A stretch of 33,882 bases of DNA, taken from Ignavibacteriae bacterium HGW-Ignavibacteriae-3 (GTDB lineage Bacteria; Bacteroidota; Ignavibacteria; Ignavibacteriales; Melioribacteraceae). The stretch lies in contig PGYS01000018.1 in NCBI GenBank assembly GCA_002839795.1, positions 1 to 33,882 on the forward strand, written 5' to 3'. Made by a program: the position numbers and the translations under genes. Under the pieces are notes generated by a model, which was not told where the DNA came from, searched no databases, and was given only the letters and a program-made list of their open reading frames with translations. Within the stretch, counting starts at the first letter, position 1. The number at the start of each line of letters is the position of its first letter. Positions 14,965 to 22,832 of this stretch are shown in pieces.

Positions 14965-16608
14965 TTAATCGTTAGTAAGTTCACTTCCTTTCTTTCGCTT
15001 TGAATATAAAATTGAGATTACCAGCAGAACTGCTCCGAGGAAAATAAACGAAATAATTCTGTAGCTCGGGTCCAAATTCGTCGTTCCCACAAACAGTACA
15101 TATACTACAGTTAATACAAATGTTAAAAGCGCCATCCATCTGTATTTCCTGTTCTTCAGAATGATGCTCATTACATAGTAGCCGATCGCAACTGCAGTCC
15201 AGGAAAGCCCGACATAATCACTTGGGACTATATGATATAGTGCATATGGAAAGATGATGAACGCCGATCCGAGATAGGCCAGTCTCATTGAATCGGTTGT
15301 TAAATCGAGTCTACTCTTTTGCCAATTTAATATACGCGCGCTTATCAACGCAACGACACCGAAACTGAGTGCAATCGCTCCTATTTCTTCTTCAAGAACC
15401 AGGTAGGTGAAGAATATGATCAGATACATTATAAAATTGGCAACAATTATAATTTTTGAACGGAACCAAAGCGCGGTAGCCACAACTACCAAACTCTGCC
15501 AGCTTAACCAAACAAAATAATCGGGCTTGGGAAAGTTATTAACTATTGCAATGCTTAACGCTGTGTACCCGAGAATAGCGTAGAAGAAAGTTGAATATTT
15601 GCTTTTCAGTTTCTCATAATAGAGGATAGAAAGAAGAAGGAATAATACTGAGAAAATTAACTCGGATACAGCTACGGCACTCATAAATTTCGAAAGTGAG
15701 ATAATCAGAAAAAGAAGAAAACACATAAATGAATTCAGCAATGTATTCAGCACCGCGTTCATCGACTCTTCTTCACTTCTTTTTCCCGACAGATTTCCAT
15801 ACGCATAGATGAGGCAATACAGAAGAAGAAAATAAATATTTATCAGAGGTGAGCTTTCGAGACCAAAATTATTACCGGCGACGGGATTACCGACAAACCA
15901 GGCTAAGTGTGAAAAATAAACTAAGACAATTGAGTAGGTATAAAATGGATTCCAGTCGAATGTTTTTTTTACGTAAACAGACCACACGGAAATCAAAACC
16001 ATTAAAGGAAAAATCACCCAAAATGTGTCACTCGTCAAAGCTGTTACGGAAACCAGAGTAATTCCCAACGACATTAGATAAGGTGATTTTCTTTTCAAGG
16101 AATAGAAGATGTGAAAGGTGGATACTATACCAAGAAGCAATAATTCAACGGTTAAATTCTCTATTGCCGGGTCGAGAGAAAAATAGTGTAAGCGCAAGGT
16201 GGAGAAGAAAAGCAGTAAAAGCGCTCCGCCAAAAATGTATTGTGAAATGAACTGAAGCGAATTTTTCCAGTAGTTCGATAACCAGAAGAGAAAACCAACT
16301 AAGACATATCCCACTAAACTGGGCAAAAATGATGGTAAATTTCGATAAGGGAAGGTCAGCAGGAATACAATACCGATTGCGAGAATAACAATTCCGGTCT
16401 TCGCAAACCAAACTTGACCTATCTGAGTTTCAAGTGAGTCCGAACGGTCGGTAGGACTCTCGGGCAAAATTTCCGGAATAGGGCTTTCACTCTCTGAAGA
16501 TTCAGCACCTAAGTTTAGATGTGTTTCGAGTTTTGAAACTCTACTTTCAATATTCTTTAGATAAGAAACAAGCTGGTTTATTTTTTCGCTGTCGGAGTTA
16601 TTTTCCAT
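14965..16608 (-). CDS. DUF2339-family polytopic membrane protein
   Basis: A 547-residue protein with a short N-terminal coiled coil (about 8-35), an acidic Ser/Pro/Glu linker (about 36-58), and then a long series of hydrophobic helices, probably 14 or more. The ETQIGQVWFAKTGIVILAIG region at the first helix is the hallmark of DUF2339 proteins, whose function is unknown. The start has a GGAG site upstream. It lies on the same strand only 49 bases before the octaheme cytochrome gene, so it may be co-transcribed with the respiratory cluster, but nothing in its sequence binds a redox cofactor. Confidence 0.8.
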   Translation of the reverse strand: MENNSDSEKINQLVSYLKNIESRVSKLETHLNLGAESSESESPIPEILPESPTDRSDSLETQIGQVWFAKTGIVILAIGIVFLLTFPYRNLPSFLPSLVGYVLVGFLFWLSNYWKNSLQFISQYIFGGALLLLFFSTLRLHYFSLDPAIENLTVELLLLGIVSTFHIFYSLKRKSPYLMSLGITLVSVTALTSDTFWVIFPLMVLISVWSVYVKKTFDWNPFYTYSIVLVYFSHLAWFVGNPVAGNNFGLESSPLINIYFLLLYCLIYAYGNLSGKRSEEESMNAVLNTLLNSFMCFLLFLIISLSKFMSAVAVSELIFSVLFLLLSILYYEKLKSKYSTFFYAILGYTALSIAIVNNFPKPDYFVWLSWQSLVVVATALWFRSKIIIVANFIMYLIIFFTYLVLEEEIGAIALSFGVVALISARILNWQKSRLDLTTDSMRLAYLGSAFIIFPYALYHIVPSDYVGLSWTAVAIGYYVMSIILKNRKYRWMALLTFVLTVVYVLFVGTTNLDPSYRIISFIFLGAVLLVISILYSKRKKGSELTND

Positions 16609-16781
16609 CTTCTCATTCTCCGTTATATGTTAAATGATTAAACCTTTCTCAAAAATGAATAATTAGTATATAATTCTAAACCGGATATCGGTCCACCATA
16701 TCCGATTTCAAAATAGTTTTTAAATTTCCCTGATGCAAGATATTTTTTCTTCGGAAAAGAAATTTTTGAGAGGGATAATAA

Positions 16782-16814
16782 CTCAAAAGGGAATCGTTAC
16801 GATTCCCTTTTGAG
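16782..16814. repeat. 33-bp perfect hairpin (15-bp arms, TTA loop)
   Basis: CTCAAAAGGGAATCG (16782-16796) and its exact reverse complement (16800-16814) flank the three-base loop TTA. It lies 34 bases past the stop of the secreted Cys-rich protein gene (minus strand) and 173 bases before the DUF2339 start. There is no run of T directly after either arm, but the outer arms are AAAA/TTTT. It may act as a terminator or RNA-stabilising hairpin for the secreted protein transcript. The rest of the 16609-16848 gap shows nothing further that I can support. Confidence 0.7.
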
Positions 16815-16848
16815 CTGAAATGAACTTAATTCTTATATCATGAAAATA

Positions 16849-17553
16849 CTATTTTTTATTCGTATTTGTTTGTTCCTTTTTTTCGATCTTCTTTTCAATG
16901 ATTATCTTTGAATCTTTGCAATCCTTACCCATTTTTTTCATCATCATTTTATGTATACTCTTTCCATGCTTAGTTGACATCTCCATTTTGCAACCGCCTC
17001 CGCAGCATTCACATTTGCCTTCTCCCTTTTTCCCTTTATCCATTTTATGTTTGAAGTAGAAAACATTACTTTCGGATTCATGCCTGTCCCCATCTTTGGT
17101 TACCCAATTTTTAGCGGAGCCATCCCCTTCTTTCATAAAATTCTCTGCGTCCTCTCCTTCATAGGTTTTGGTCTCTTCCTTACCGTCTTTTGTGGTTGTA
17201 ACGGTAACAATTTTTTTTCCGTCCTCAACATTTACCATTACTTTTTTTGTTATACCGTCTTTTTTAATATCAAAATCCCCGTCTTTGAGCTCTTTCAGAT
17301 CACCGGAAGAAAAAATTCTGATCTTTTTTTCAGACCTCATCTTGTCTGCCATATTCTGGGCATCCTTTCCTTCAAATACGACCTCTTTACCATCCACCTT
17401 AACAGTAATTTTTTCAACTTTGCCTTTAAGCTCGTTCAACTTTGAATCATCATCGTTGGTTGTTTGCGCAAAAATGTTGGTTGATAATAATCCCAGAAGA
17501 ATGACTGCCGCGAGAGTCAGAAATTTTGATTTGTTTTTAATAGTTATTTTCAT
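16849..17553 (-). CDS. Secreted Lys/Asp-rich protein with Cys/His/Met-rich putative metal-binding tail
   Basis: I do not recognise a named family. The 234-residue product has a signal peptide (about 1-30, ending NIFAQ). Two related blocks follow, one with GKEVVFEGKDAQNM (55-68) and one with GKEETKTYEGEDAENF (124-139), which look like a degenerate internal repeat. The C-terminal third holds CECCGGGC (181-188), then M190, M192, H196, H201, M203-205, M208 and C212, a cluster able to bind soft metals. An AGGAGAAG site precedes the start. The gene is divergent from a histidine kinase/response regulator pair across 135 bases, so it is a plausible target of that system. A metal-sensing or metal-buffering envelope role is inference only. 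Confidence 0.7.
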   Translation of the reverse strand: MKITIKNKSKFLTLAAVILLGLLSTNIFAQTTNDDDSKLNELKGKVEKITVKVDGKEVVFEGKDAQNMADKMRSEKKIRIFSSGDLKELKDGDFDIKKDGITKKVMVNVEDGKKIVTVTTTKDGKEETKTYEGEDAENFMKEGDGSAKNWVTKDGDRHESESNVFYFKHKMDKGKKGEGKCECCGGGCKMEMSTKHGKSIHKMMMKKMGKDCKDSKIIIEKKIEKKEQTNTNKK

Positions 17554-17688
17554 TTTGCTTCTCCTTATTTGATTTAGCCGTTTGGAAGTTATCTAATCTT
17601 ACAAACAAAAGATGAAAAGGGTCCACAAAATATGTTAAAAATTGTTAAAGGTAAGAATTAAGAGCAATATTCCCCTAAATTTACAACC

Positions 17689-19263
17689 ATGAAAGAGAAG
17701 AAAATCAAATTTATAGTAGCATTGATGACGGTGGCGGTTATCGGCTTAATAACAGTTCAGCTTTATTGGATCTCTAATTTGATTCAAGTGGAGCGTGAAC
17801 GGTTCCGGAGAAACGTTTTTCATTCGCTGATTAAAGTAGTTGACCAAATCGAAAAAGAGGAAGCGGCCAAAACCGTGATAGCCAATATTCTGGAGGATAA
17901 GAAATTAAAGTCAGGTGCATCCGGCAAAAAATCACAGAAGCAAAAAGACTCCTCTTTTTTTATTGATGACTCCGTTTCAAATTCTAAAATGGTAAAACTT
18001 TTTACCGATGAAGCTCCCTACAGAATTAATCCTAAAAATGATTTTGACTCGACTAAGAAAGGTGTTCAATTAAGGGTGTTTGCTTATTCACCCGACCGAA
18101 GATCGAACATGCCGAGATATGTCTGGCGTTCTGATATTGATACTATAGTACGGAGCCGGGAAACTCTTATTCAGAAAGTTGTAGCTGAAATGGTGGAAGT
18201 TAACTCCCAGAAAAAAATTGAAGAGCGGATTTCAACTAATCAGATTGATAAACTGCTCTCGGATGAATTTAAAACCAGAGTTTTCAGCGGCGAGTTTTAT
18301 TTCGGTGTTTATAAAACCAGAAATAACAGCTTTACATTGTTAAAAAATGGCACGGATACAACTCTAATACGAAAGTCCAGATTGAGAACATTGCTCTATC
18401 CCGCAGAGATGTTTTTAGACAGAAACGAATTGGTTGTTTACTTCCCCGATCAGGAGCGGCAGATATTAAGTTCTATTTCCGGGATGATGGGACTGTCAGT
18501 TGGCCTGATTTTTTTAATTGTCTGGGTTTTTTACAAAACAATTCAGATGCTTCTTCGCCAGAAAAAAATCACGCAGGTAAAAAATGATCTGATAAACAAC
18601 ATTACGCATGAATTCAAAACCCCCATTTCTACTATTTCTCTTGCGTGCGAGGCGCTTAATGAACCGACCCTTTTGACTGAGAAATCCTCGGTTATGCGTT
18701 ATTCTAAAATAATAAAAGAAGAAAACGATCGGCTGAAGATAATGGTCGAGACCCTGCTTAACACTGCGGCTATGGAGAAGAGTGAATTTCAATTATCAAA
18801 AGAAGATATTGATATTCACGACGTTATACGATCCGCCGCGATGATGCATGAGGAAACATTGAGACAGAAAGATGGAAGGATAATTTATGATTTTAAGGCC
18901 GCGCAGTCTTTAGTGAATTGCGACGAATTTCATGTGACAAATATTATAGCAAATTTGATTGACAACGCTATAAAACATAATGCTAATAATCCGGTTATAA
19001 ATATTTCGACAATAAATAAAAACAAATCCGTATCAATAATCATTAAAGACAACGGAATAGGAATTGCCAGGGAATTTTACGGTAAAATTTTTGAGACATT
19101 TTACCGGGTTGAAACCGGGAATGTGCAAAGCGTGCGGGGATTCGGAATCGGGTTAAGTTACGCAAAGAAAATTGTTGACGCGCATGGAGGAAGCATATCT
19201 GTGAAAAGCGATCCGGATAATGGAAGCGAGTTTTTATTAACGTTTCCTATCGAGGGCAAATAA
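17689..19263 (+). CDS. Membrane sensor histidine kinase
   Basis: A 524-residue kinase with membrane helices at about 8-28 and 264-284. They enclose a periplasmic sensor region of roughly 235 residues without a domain I recognise. The HisKA motif NNITHEFKTP carries the phosphorylated H307. A complete HATPase domain follows, with an N box (NLIDNAIKHN), a G1-type DNGIG, and a GFGIGLSYAKKI G2 region. It phosphorylates the response regulator encoded next, whose start overlaps this stop by one base (TAATG). The divergent upstream gene encodes a secreted Cys-rich protein, a candidate regulon member or ligand-binding partner. Confidence 0.95.
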   Translation: MKEKKIKFIVALMTVAVIGLITVQLYWISNLIQVERERFRRNVFHSLIKVVDQIEKEEAAKTVIANILEDKKLKSGASGKKSQKQKDSSFFIDDSVSNSKMVKLFTDEAPYRINPKNDFDSTKKGVQLRVFAYSPDRRSNMPRYVWRSDIDTIVRSRETLIQKVVAEMVEVNSQKKIEERISTNQIDKLLSDEFKTRVFSGEFYFGVYKTRNNSFTLLKNGTDTTLIRKSRLRTLLYPAEMFLDRNELVVYFPDQERQILSSISGMMGLSVGLIFLIVWVFYKTIQMLLRQKKITQVKNDLINNITHEFKTPISTISLACEALNEPTLLTEKSSVMRYSKIIKEENDRLKIMVETLLNTAAMEKSEFQLSKEDIDIHDVIRSAAMMHEETLRQKDGRIIYDFKAAQSLVNCDEFHVTNIIANLIDNAIKHNANNPVINISTINKNKSVSIIIKDNGIGIAREFYGKIFETFYRVETGNVQSVRGFGIGLSYAKKIVDAHGGSISVKSDPDNGSEFLLTFPIEGK

Positions 19264-19955
19264 TGAAAGATAAAGCCAAAATACTGCTCGTTGAGGATGA
19301 TACAAATCTTGGTACGATTCTAACCGAATTTCTTGCGGTGAAAAAATTTGATGTGACTCATTCCCTGAATGGCGAAGACGGTTTCAATCAATTCAAAAAT
19401 TATAAGTTTGACCTCTGTCTGATTGATGTGATGATGCCGAAAATGGACGGATTTACTCTAGCAAAAAAAATCAGAATGATTAATAAGAACGTCCCTATAT
19501 TATTTGTAACCGCTAAATCCATGCTCGATGATAAAATCGAGGGCTTCAAAATAGGCGCCGATGATTACGTTACTAAACCCTTCAGCATGGAAGAGCTTAT
19601 TTTGCGAATTAACGCAATTATGAAACGCACAAAGTCATCCAATGCCGAAGATGACAGAAGTGAATTTAAAATTGGAGAATACGAATTTGATTTCAACAAG
19701 AGGGTTCTTGCGCATAACGGAATTGAACAGAGACTCACACAAAAGGAAAGCGATCTGTTAAGACTTCTCTGTATTAATAAAAACAGAATTCTTGAACGGT
19801 CGGAAGCATTAATAAGGATATGGAAAGACGAAAGCTATTTTACCGGCCGCAGCATGGATGTATACATAACAAAGCTCCGAAATTATCTCAAGTTGGACAA
19901 ATCAATTGAGATTATTAATGTACACGGCACAGGATTTAAATTAATCTCCAAGTAA
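19263..19955 (+). CDS. OmpR-family response regulator
   Basis: A 230-residue transcription factor with a receiver domain (about 6-118) and a winged-helix DNA-binding domain (about 135-228). The phospho-acceptor is D55 in CLIDVMMPK, the acidic pair ED is at 11-12, and the conserved lysine lies in YVTKPF near 104. The DNA-binding half ends with the usual SMDVYITKLRNYL and GTGFKLI segments. It is translated from a start overlapping the kinase stop, so the two form a cognate pair. The gene is followed after 35 bases by a convergent transporter gene; I see no clear terminator in that gap. Confidence 0.96.
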   Translation: MKDKAKILLVEDDTNLGTILTEFLAVKKFDVTHSLNGEDGFNQFKNYKFDLCLIDVMMPKMDGFTLAKKIRMINKNVPILFVTAKSMLDDKIEGFKIGADDYVTKPFSMEELILRINAIMKRTKSSNAEDDRSEFKIGEYEFDFNKRVLAHNGIEQRLTQKESDLLRLLCINKNRILERSEALIRIWKDESYFTGRSMDVYITKLRNYLKLDKSIEIINVHGTGFKLISK

Positions 19956-19990
19956 ATCAATTATTGCCACATTAAGTGCGTTATTTAATT

Positions 19991-21301
19991 CTAATTATCT
20001 TTTATCTTCATTACTTCTTTATCAAAAGGCCTGATCAAAAATAAGATCGCAGCAATTCTGCCGGCGAGATAAGCCGTTACTGCCGCGACCATTCCAATGA
20101 ACGAAAAGAAATTTATAGTTATTAATAGAGTGAGGGTGATACCTGAAACTTCTATTAGTGTGGCATAAGTTATCGGTTCTGTTTTTCTTGAATGAACGAG
20201 TATCGCTCTTTGAAAACTTATCCACACTGTAGCCGCAGGAAAGATAGTATAAAGCAGCAGGGGAAATTTGGAAAATTCGGTCAGCGTTGGCGATAATCCC
20301 GCTACCTGTCTGAACCAGATTTCGGAAAGGGGTGTAAAAGAAATTAGACCCAGACTTGCAACGACTCCGACGGCAATTATTGCGGCAAAATTTTTCAGCT
20401 TAATATAATTATTTCGATTGCGCATGAGTGCTATCACCACTTCCTGATAGGATAACCCGAAACTCCTGAAGAAAAACACAAGCGAATTCAGAACAGGCAA
20501 TACAGCCAGCGATTCAAGCGGCATTCTGCTCTGACCCATAAAAAATGTTACTACAGGATGAACGCCGAGTGAAATAAATGAAGTAAGAGCAAGCGGATAG
20601 TAAAATTGAATAATGCTGCGATAAGAAAGTTTATCAGAATCTATCAATTCATTTTTTGCCTTTACTTCTTTTACGAATTTATTGGCCATAATCCTGCTTG
20701 CCAGCGCCTCCATAATAACACCTCCGGAAAGCGCCAACGCACCAACAATAACTCCATCCAGATCAAAAAATGTGACGGAAACAACCGCCGTCAGAAACAT
20801 TGAAGCCATACGGATAATTGTCCCGTAAGCAACCCGGCGAGTGGCATTGCAGCTGATCATAATTCCCTGGTAAAATCTTCTAAAACCTATGGCCGCGGGC
20901 CAGGGCATCAGAATTATTACTGCCTTGTGAGTAAGGAAAGCTACCTGAGCCGGAAGATTCATAAGATCAACAGTTAAAAAATAAAATACCGAAGGAATTA
21001 TCAGAATCAGAATAGAACCGGTAATAATAAAATTTACGGAATAGACAAAATATTGTAGTTTATTAAATGAAAACTTATCATGAACAAGTGCGATCGATGC
21101 GCTCATCATCATGATAACGGGTGATTCGATAATCAAAGCCAGAGCGAAAGCAACCCCGTAAGCGGCAAGATTATATTCAGGATTCGGCATTCTTGCAATT
21201 AAAGCTGTAAGAAACGGGCCTTCAACGGACATCATAAGCCAAGTTGCCGAAAGGGGCAGCCAGAATTTCAGGATTTTTTTATACGTTAGTTTTTCGTTCA
21301 C
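19991..21301 (-). CDS. MOP-superfamily (MATE/ANKH-like) membrane transporter
   Basis: A 436-residue protein with about 12 predicted membrane helices in two similar halves. The halves begin with ILKFWLPLSATW (about residues 10-21) and SIIQFYYPLALTS, a pattern shared by MATE and related multidrug/oligosaccharidyl-lipid/polysaccharide exporters. The first-half motif LAAYGVAFAL and the second-half PLALTS also resemble the ANKH branch of this superfamily, known in animals for exporting small polyanions, but this is a weak impression. The start overlaps the TrpF-like stop by ATGA. It is the last gene of a three-gene overlapping set with an acetyltransferase and a TrpF-like protein. The substrate is unknown. 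Confidence 0.75.
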   Translation of the reverse strand: MNEKLTYKKILKFWLPLSATWLMMSVEGPFLTALIARMPNPEYNLAAYGVAFALALIIESPVIMMMSASIALVHDKFSFNKLQYFVYSVNFIITGSILILIIPSVFYFLTVDLMNLPAQVAFLTHKAVIILMPWPAAIGFRRFYQGIMISCNATRRVAYGTIIRMASMFLTAVVSVTFFDLDGVIVGALALSGGVIMEALASRIMANKFVKEVKAKNELIDSDKLSYRSIIQFYYPLALTSFISLGVHPVVTFFMGQSRMPLESLAVLPVLNSLVFFFRSFGLSYQEVVIALMRNRNNYIKLKNFAAIIAVGVVASLGLISFTPLSEIWFRQVAGLSPTLTEFSKFPLLLYTIFPAATVWISFQRAILVHSRKTEPITYATLIEVSGITLTLLITINFFSFIGMVAAVTAYLAGRIAAILFLIRPFDKEVMKIKDN

Positions 21302-21954
21302 TTGAGGCTGTCAGAAACATTCGCAAAAAATAATTTTAGTTTGTTCCCGTCTAATTTTCCATCGGTTCTTACTCCAGAGCAAATATCAACACCGTAAGGT
21401 TTAACCTGCCTGATCGCGTCAGAAACATTTTGAGGATTTAATCCCCCCGCAAGAAAAACTGGACATTTTACAGAATCAACTATTTTTTTGCTGACGCTCC
21501 AATCATGGGTTCTCCCCGTTCCCCCTAATTCCTTAACGGCCAGTTTCTGATTGCCTGAATCGAGAAGAATGGCATCCACAAACCCGGAGATTTCTTCAGC
21601 TTCTCGAAGGGATTCATCATCGGTGACATGCACCACCTGAACAATTTTAATTCCCGGCATGGCTTTTTTCAGTTCAAGGTAAGATCCCCCAATCAGTTTA
21701 TCGCAGATTTGAATTGTATTTGTCCTGCACCTTTTATGCTGATCAATTATCTCGCTCACACTCTGCCTGCTGGTGAGTAAAAACGTTGATATTGCGGGGG
21801 GCATTGCATCAGCGATTTCCGCTATTAAAATTTCAGGAATTACGCCCGGTCCGCTTGGCATTTCCGAAACCAATCCGATGGCCGAGGCGCCGTTTTTAAC
21901 TGCAAGCTTCGCCTCGGCATGAGATGAGATGCAGCATATTTTAACTCTTATCAT
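21298..21954 (-). CDS. Divergent phosphoribosylanthranilate isomerase (TrpF)-like protein
   Basis: A 218-residue TIM-barrel protein of TrpF length. It keeps the catalytic cysteine in VKICC (C7), the catalytic aspartate in AILLDSG (D132), the GGTG loop (144-147) and the AGGLNP phosphate-binding loop (169-174), followed by GVDICSGVR. The region equivalent to SKRYISPE of Thermotoga TrpF, whose arginine binds the anthranilate carboxylate, reads SGPGVIPE here, so that arginine is absent. The usual VQLHG is replaced by IQICDK. There are no other trp genes nearby. It may therefore act on a different ketose or phosphoribosyl substrate. The gene overlaps both neighbours (14 bases with the acetyltransferase, 4 with the transporter). 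Confidence 0.8.
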   Translation of the reverse strand: MIRVKICCISSHAEAKLAVKNGASAIGLVSEMPSGPGVIPEILIAEIADAMPPAISTFLLTSRQSVSEIIDQHKRCRTNTIQICDKLIGGSYLELKKAMPGIKIVQVVHVTDDESLREAEEISGFVDAILLDSGNQKLAVKELGGTGRTHDWSVSKKIVDSVKCPVFLAGGLNPQNVSDAIRQVKPYGVDICSGVRTDGKLDGNKLKLFFANVSDSLK

Positions 21955-22513
21955 TCTGATACTCGCTTTTAAGAATAGAATACATTTTCATGGAACGGTA
22001 TCTTTCCTTTACAAAAACTTTCTGCCGCAAAAGTCCTTCAAATTTCATCCCGCACTTTTCCATTACTCTCCATGAACCGATATTTTCCTCTTCACAATGC
22101 GCCTCCACACGATTCAATTGCAATTCCTCAAAGCAAAATCTGATAACAGACCGTAAGACTTCTGTAAGTATTCCCTTATTCCAATACTTTTTGGAAAGAA
22201 CATAACCGATATCCGCGCAGTTATTTTCTCCTTTCCAGTCCCGAACATCGATACTGCCGATGAGTTTTTTCTCATTTTTAATTTCAATTCCGAAAATTAT
22301 CCAACTATCCTTTTCAAATTTCTCTTTTGCAAATTTTATAAAACTTAAAGAGTCCTGAATTGTTTGATGAGAATACCACGGAAGAAACTCCGAGACCTCC
22401 GGCAAATGCGCGTATTCGAATATATCGGCAGCATCATCAGATGTAATTTTTCGGAGAATTAACCGCTCAGTCTCCAATTTGGGAATCTCCAGAAGGCCTA
22501 TCGGATTATTCAT
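21941..22513 (-). CDS. RimJ/RimL-like GNAT acetyltransferase
   Basis: A 190-residue GNAT protein of the RimJ/RimL type. It has the N-terminal LETERLILRKIT entry, an acetyl-CoA loop in SKKYWNKGILTEVL, and the characteristic C-terminal block with NRVEAHCEEENIGSWRVMEKCGM. Family members acetylate protein N-termini, or small molecules and antibiotics in some cases. Its end overlaps the start of the TrpF-like gene by 14 bases, so it leads a coupled three-gene set. It is divergent from the Trm112-like gene across 97 bases. The acceptor is unknown. Confidence 0.88.
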   Translation of the reverse strand: MNNPIGLLEIPKLETERLILRKITSDDAADIFEYAHLPEVSEFLPWYSHQTIQDSLSFIKFAKEKFEKDSWIIFGIEIKNEKKLIGSIDVRDWKGENNCADIGYVLSKKYWNKGILTEVLRSVIRFCFEELQLNRVEAHCEEENIGSWRVMEKCGMKFEGLLRQKVFVKERYRSMKMYSILKSEYQNDKS

Positions 22514-22610
22514 ATATTGCTTCAGTTTTTAGATGAAAATTAGTTAGATTTATTCCGGAAGAATTTATATGCAATTTACCAATTAAGAATTAAATAATTC
22601 AGAGGCTTTT

Positions 22611-22826
22611 ATGATTTCAAAGGAACTTTTAGATATTCTTTGCTGTCCGGACTCCAAAGCGGATCTTGTCCTTGACGGTGATTTTCTTGTCTCCGTTGAT
22701 AAAACTACAAGAAGACGGTACCGCATCGAAAATGATATACCTATTATGTTGATTGATGAATCCGAACAGCTCGATATTTCAGCATGGAAATCCATTATGG
22801 AAAGACACAGCAAACCGACCGAATGA
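22611..22826 (+). CDS. Trm112-like (UPF0434-type) small protein lacking most zinc ligands
   Basis: A 71-residue protein with the Trm112 family frame: LLDILCCPDSKADL near the N-terminus and YRIENDIPIMLIDES near residues 42-56. Typical members bind zinc through four cysteines (CPxC and a later CxxC); here the first pair is reduced to CCPDS and the later pair is gone, so zinc binding looks lost. Family members activate methyltransferases or are of unknown role in bacteria. It heads a tight plus-strand operon, with the flavoprotein gene starting six bases after its stop. Confidence 0.8.
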   Translation: MISKELLDILCCPDSKADLVLDGDFLVSVDKTTRRRYRIENDIPIMLIDESEQLDISAWKSIMERHSKPTE

Positions 22827-22832
22827 TGTATT

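Noticed and set aside
17047-17572. Two plus-strand open frames of about 130 codons opposite the secreted Cys-rich protein
   Set aside because: They are Phe/Ser-rich reflections of a Lys-rich gene with a good signal peptide and ribosome-binding site on the other strand.
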